A stretch of DNA of 21,849 nucleotides from a virus: the IMG/VR virus record IMGVR_UViG_3300010938_000142, positions 1 to 21,849 of that record. One strand, given 5' to 3'. This document shows, piece by piece, positions 20,792-21,849 of this stretch. Below the pieces are notes generated by a model, which had not been told where the DNA came from, ran no database searches, and saw only the letters and a program-made list of their open reading frames with translations. Position numbers and translations under genes: made by a program. Position 1 is the stretch's first letter. Every line of letters starts with the position of its first letter.

Positions 20792-21849
20792 ATGCCCGTC
20801 CTTCCTAATCTGTCGCCGAGTCTATCCGATACGAAGCGGATGATACATGCGCTTCAACTCATTTTGTCTGAGATAGAAAAACATATCGTCCCAACCATTG
20901 TAGATATGTTGCCTAGTACAGAGAATGATGACGGCTTCTTCGGCGAACTTCGAGTTACATCGAGCGGATCATATACAAATCTATTTTGGAACCTAATAGA
21001 TAATGATGGGATGTTAAAATGGAAAAGAATTCTCCTTAGAGATGTTGTAGAGCCGTCTACAACGAATGATAATGATGTGCTCGCTTACGATGCATATTCC
21101 GGGGAATGGATTCCACAAAGTGCTCGCGATGCAGGTCTAGTTGGAGGTCCCATCTATTCAACTAACAACGCCGTAGTTCTTTGGGATGGAATAACCGGCT
21201 CCCTTGTAAAAGATAGCAGTATTCTTTCTGGATCAGATACACCAGCAGACAATTATCTATACGGCGAAGGCTCCTCGTTTGGACTCGCTACCGGGATTTT
21301 TACTGGGGATGTGCTTAAGTTGTCTGGATACAATCTTTCCGACGGTACCTGGACAGACTTTCTCACAATTACTGCGAACGCAGCAGCTTCCGCTGATTTG
21401 AACTCATCGGTAACAATTGGTGGGTCTTATATATATCGTACAGGAGGAACGGACGTATCTGTTTCCGACGGCGGAACCGGAGTATCCTACCTCTCAGGGC
21501 TTGTTGTAGGTAATGGAAGCAACCCTTTTACTGCTGTTACGACAAGCGCTGGACTTTCATCCGTAATTACGGATGAAACAGGATCAGGCGCGCTTGTCTT
21601 CAATACATCACCGGGTTTTATAACCGCAGCTAATCCCGCCATAAATGATGGCGCATCTCTTGGAACATCATCGCTTGGATGGAGCGACCTATTTCTAGCG
21701 TCTGGTGCTGTAATCAACTTCGCCAATGGTAACTTTACCGCCACGCATTCTACCGGCATGTTGACCCTAAGCGGCGACTTGTTAGTAGATGGTGGTGACA
21801 TCGGTTTGACTACGGATACCGACCTTCTTGGTCTCGCCGCAAATGCCCT
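20792..21849 (+). CDS. Tail fibre protein, 3' partial
   Basis: From ATG 20792 the frame stays open to the window end (352 full codons and two bases), so the C-terminus is missing. The first 40 residues are helical and probably attach to the tail (MPVLPNLSPSLSDTKRMIHA). The rest is Gly/Ser/Thr-rich beta sequence typical of trimeric fibres: SDGGTGVSYLSGLVVGNGSN (about 228-247) and later SLGTSSLGWSDLFLASGAVI and SGDLLVDGGDIGL, which match common fibre shaft patterns. It starts 34 bases after the previous gene, with a modest site (TAGGTGA). It would contact the host receptor through the unseen end. Confidence 0.8.
   Translation, partial: MPVLPNLSPSLSDTKRMIHALQLILSEIEKHIVPTIVDMLPSTENDDGFFGELRVTSSGSYTNLFWNLIDNDGMLKWKRILLRDVVEPSTTNDNDVLAYDAYSGEWIPQSARDAGLVGGPIYSTNNAVVLWDGITGSLVKDSSILSGSDTPADNYLYGEGSSFGLATGIFTGDVLKLSGYNLSDGTWTDFLTITANAAASADLNSSVTIGGSYIYRTGGTDVSVSDGGTGVSYLSGLVVGNGSNPFTAVTTSAGLSSVITDETGSGALVFNTSPGFITAANPAINDGASLGTSSLGWSDLFLASGAVINFANGNFTATHSTGMLTLSGDLLVDGGDIGLTTDTDLLGLAANA

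Overview
The window is one contiguous piece of a tailed double-stranded DNA phage (Caudoviricetes), probably short-tailed: the tail side shows a P22-like connector, a beta-propeller-like tube or stabilisation protein and a fibre, but no tape measure or sheath. The host is most likely Gram-negative, because an inner-membrane/coiled-coil gene overlaps a lipoprotein gene in a spanin-like arrangement, and almost every start has a canonical AGGAG-type ribosome site. Host species cannot be read from the sequence. Both window ends cut through open reading frames, so this is an internal or incomplete segment.

Layout: (1) 1-2812, replication. A protein-coding frame enters from the left edge through a series of in-frame tandem repeats (periods 18, 24, 9 and 9 bp), ends in a globular domain at 1479, and overlaps a DnaB-type helicase. 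(2) 2813-3462, a 650-base non-coding region with many hairpins, two intrinsic terminators and a sigma70-type promoter. (3) 3463-4083, a small ECF-type sigma factor with an attenuator-like hairpin in its leader. (4) 4167-4984, a two-gene minus-strand cassette (TM/coiled coil plus lipoprotein, spanin-like) that shares a bidirectional terminator with the sigma gene. (5) 5097-10233, holin-like protein, large terminase, two small genes and the portal, closely packed. (6) 10322-14529, scaffold, HK97-fold major capsid protein, decoration and fibre-like head proteins, with a strong RNA hairpin in most gaps. (7) 14531-16163, two tandem paralogous GT-A glycosyltransferases, the first broken by a one-base deletion in an A-run. 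(8) 16182-21849, neck and tail: connector with inserted beta domains, small proteins, tube/stabilisation protein and an open-ended tail fibre.

How it fits together: the repeat protein and helicase probably start replication, and the 18-bp repeats are the best candidate for an origin lying inside the initiator gene, as in lambda O. The ECF sigma could direct host RNA polymerase to later genes. Holin and spanin candidates sit beside the terminase, as in T7-like phages, although no endolysin or clear small terminase is visible. The glycosyltransferases inside the virion operon suggest a sugar modification of virion or host surface. The most distinctive items are the coding iteron-like array, the phage ECF sigma with leader hairpin, the series of intercistronic hairpins, and the frameshifted glycosyltransferase whose short N-terminal module is much better conserved between paralogues than the catalytic part.
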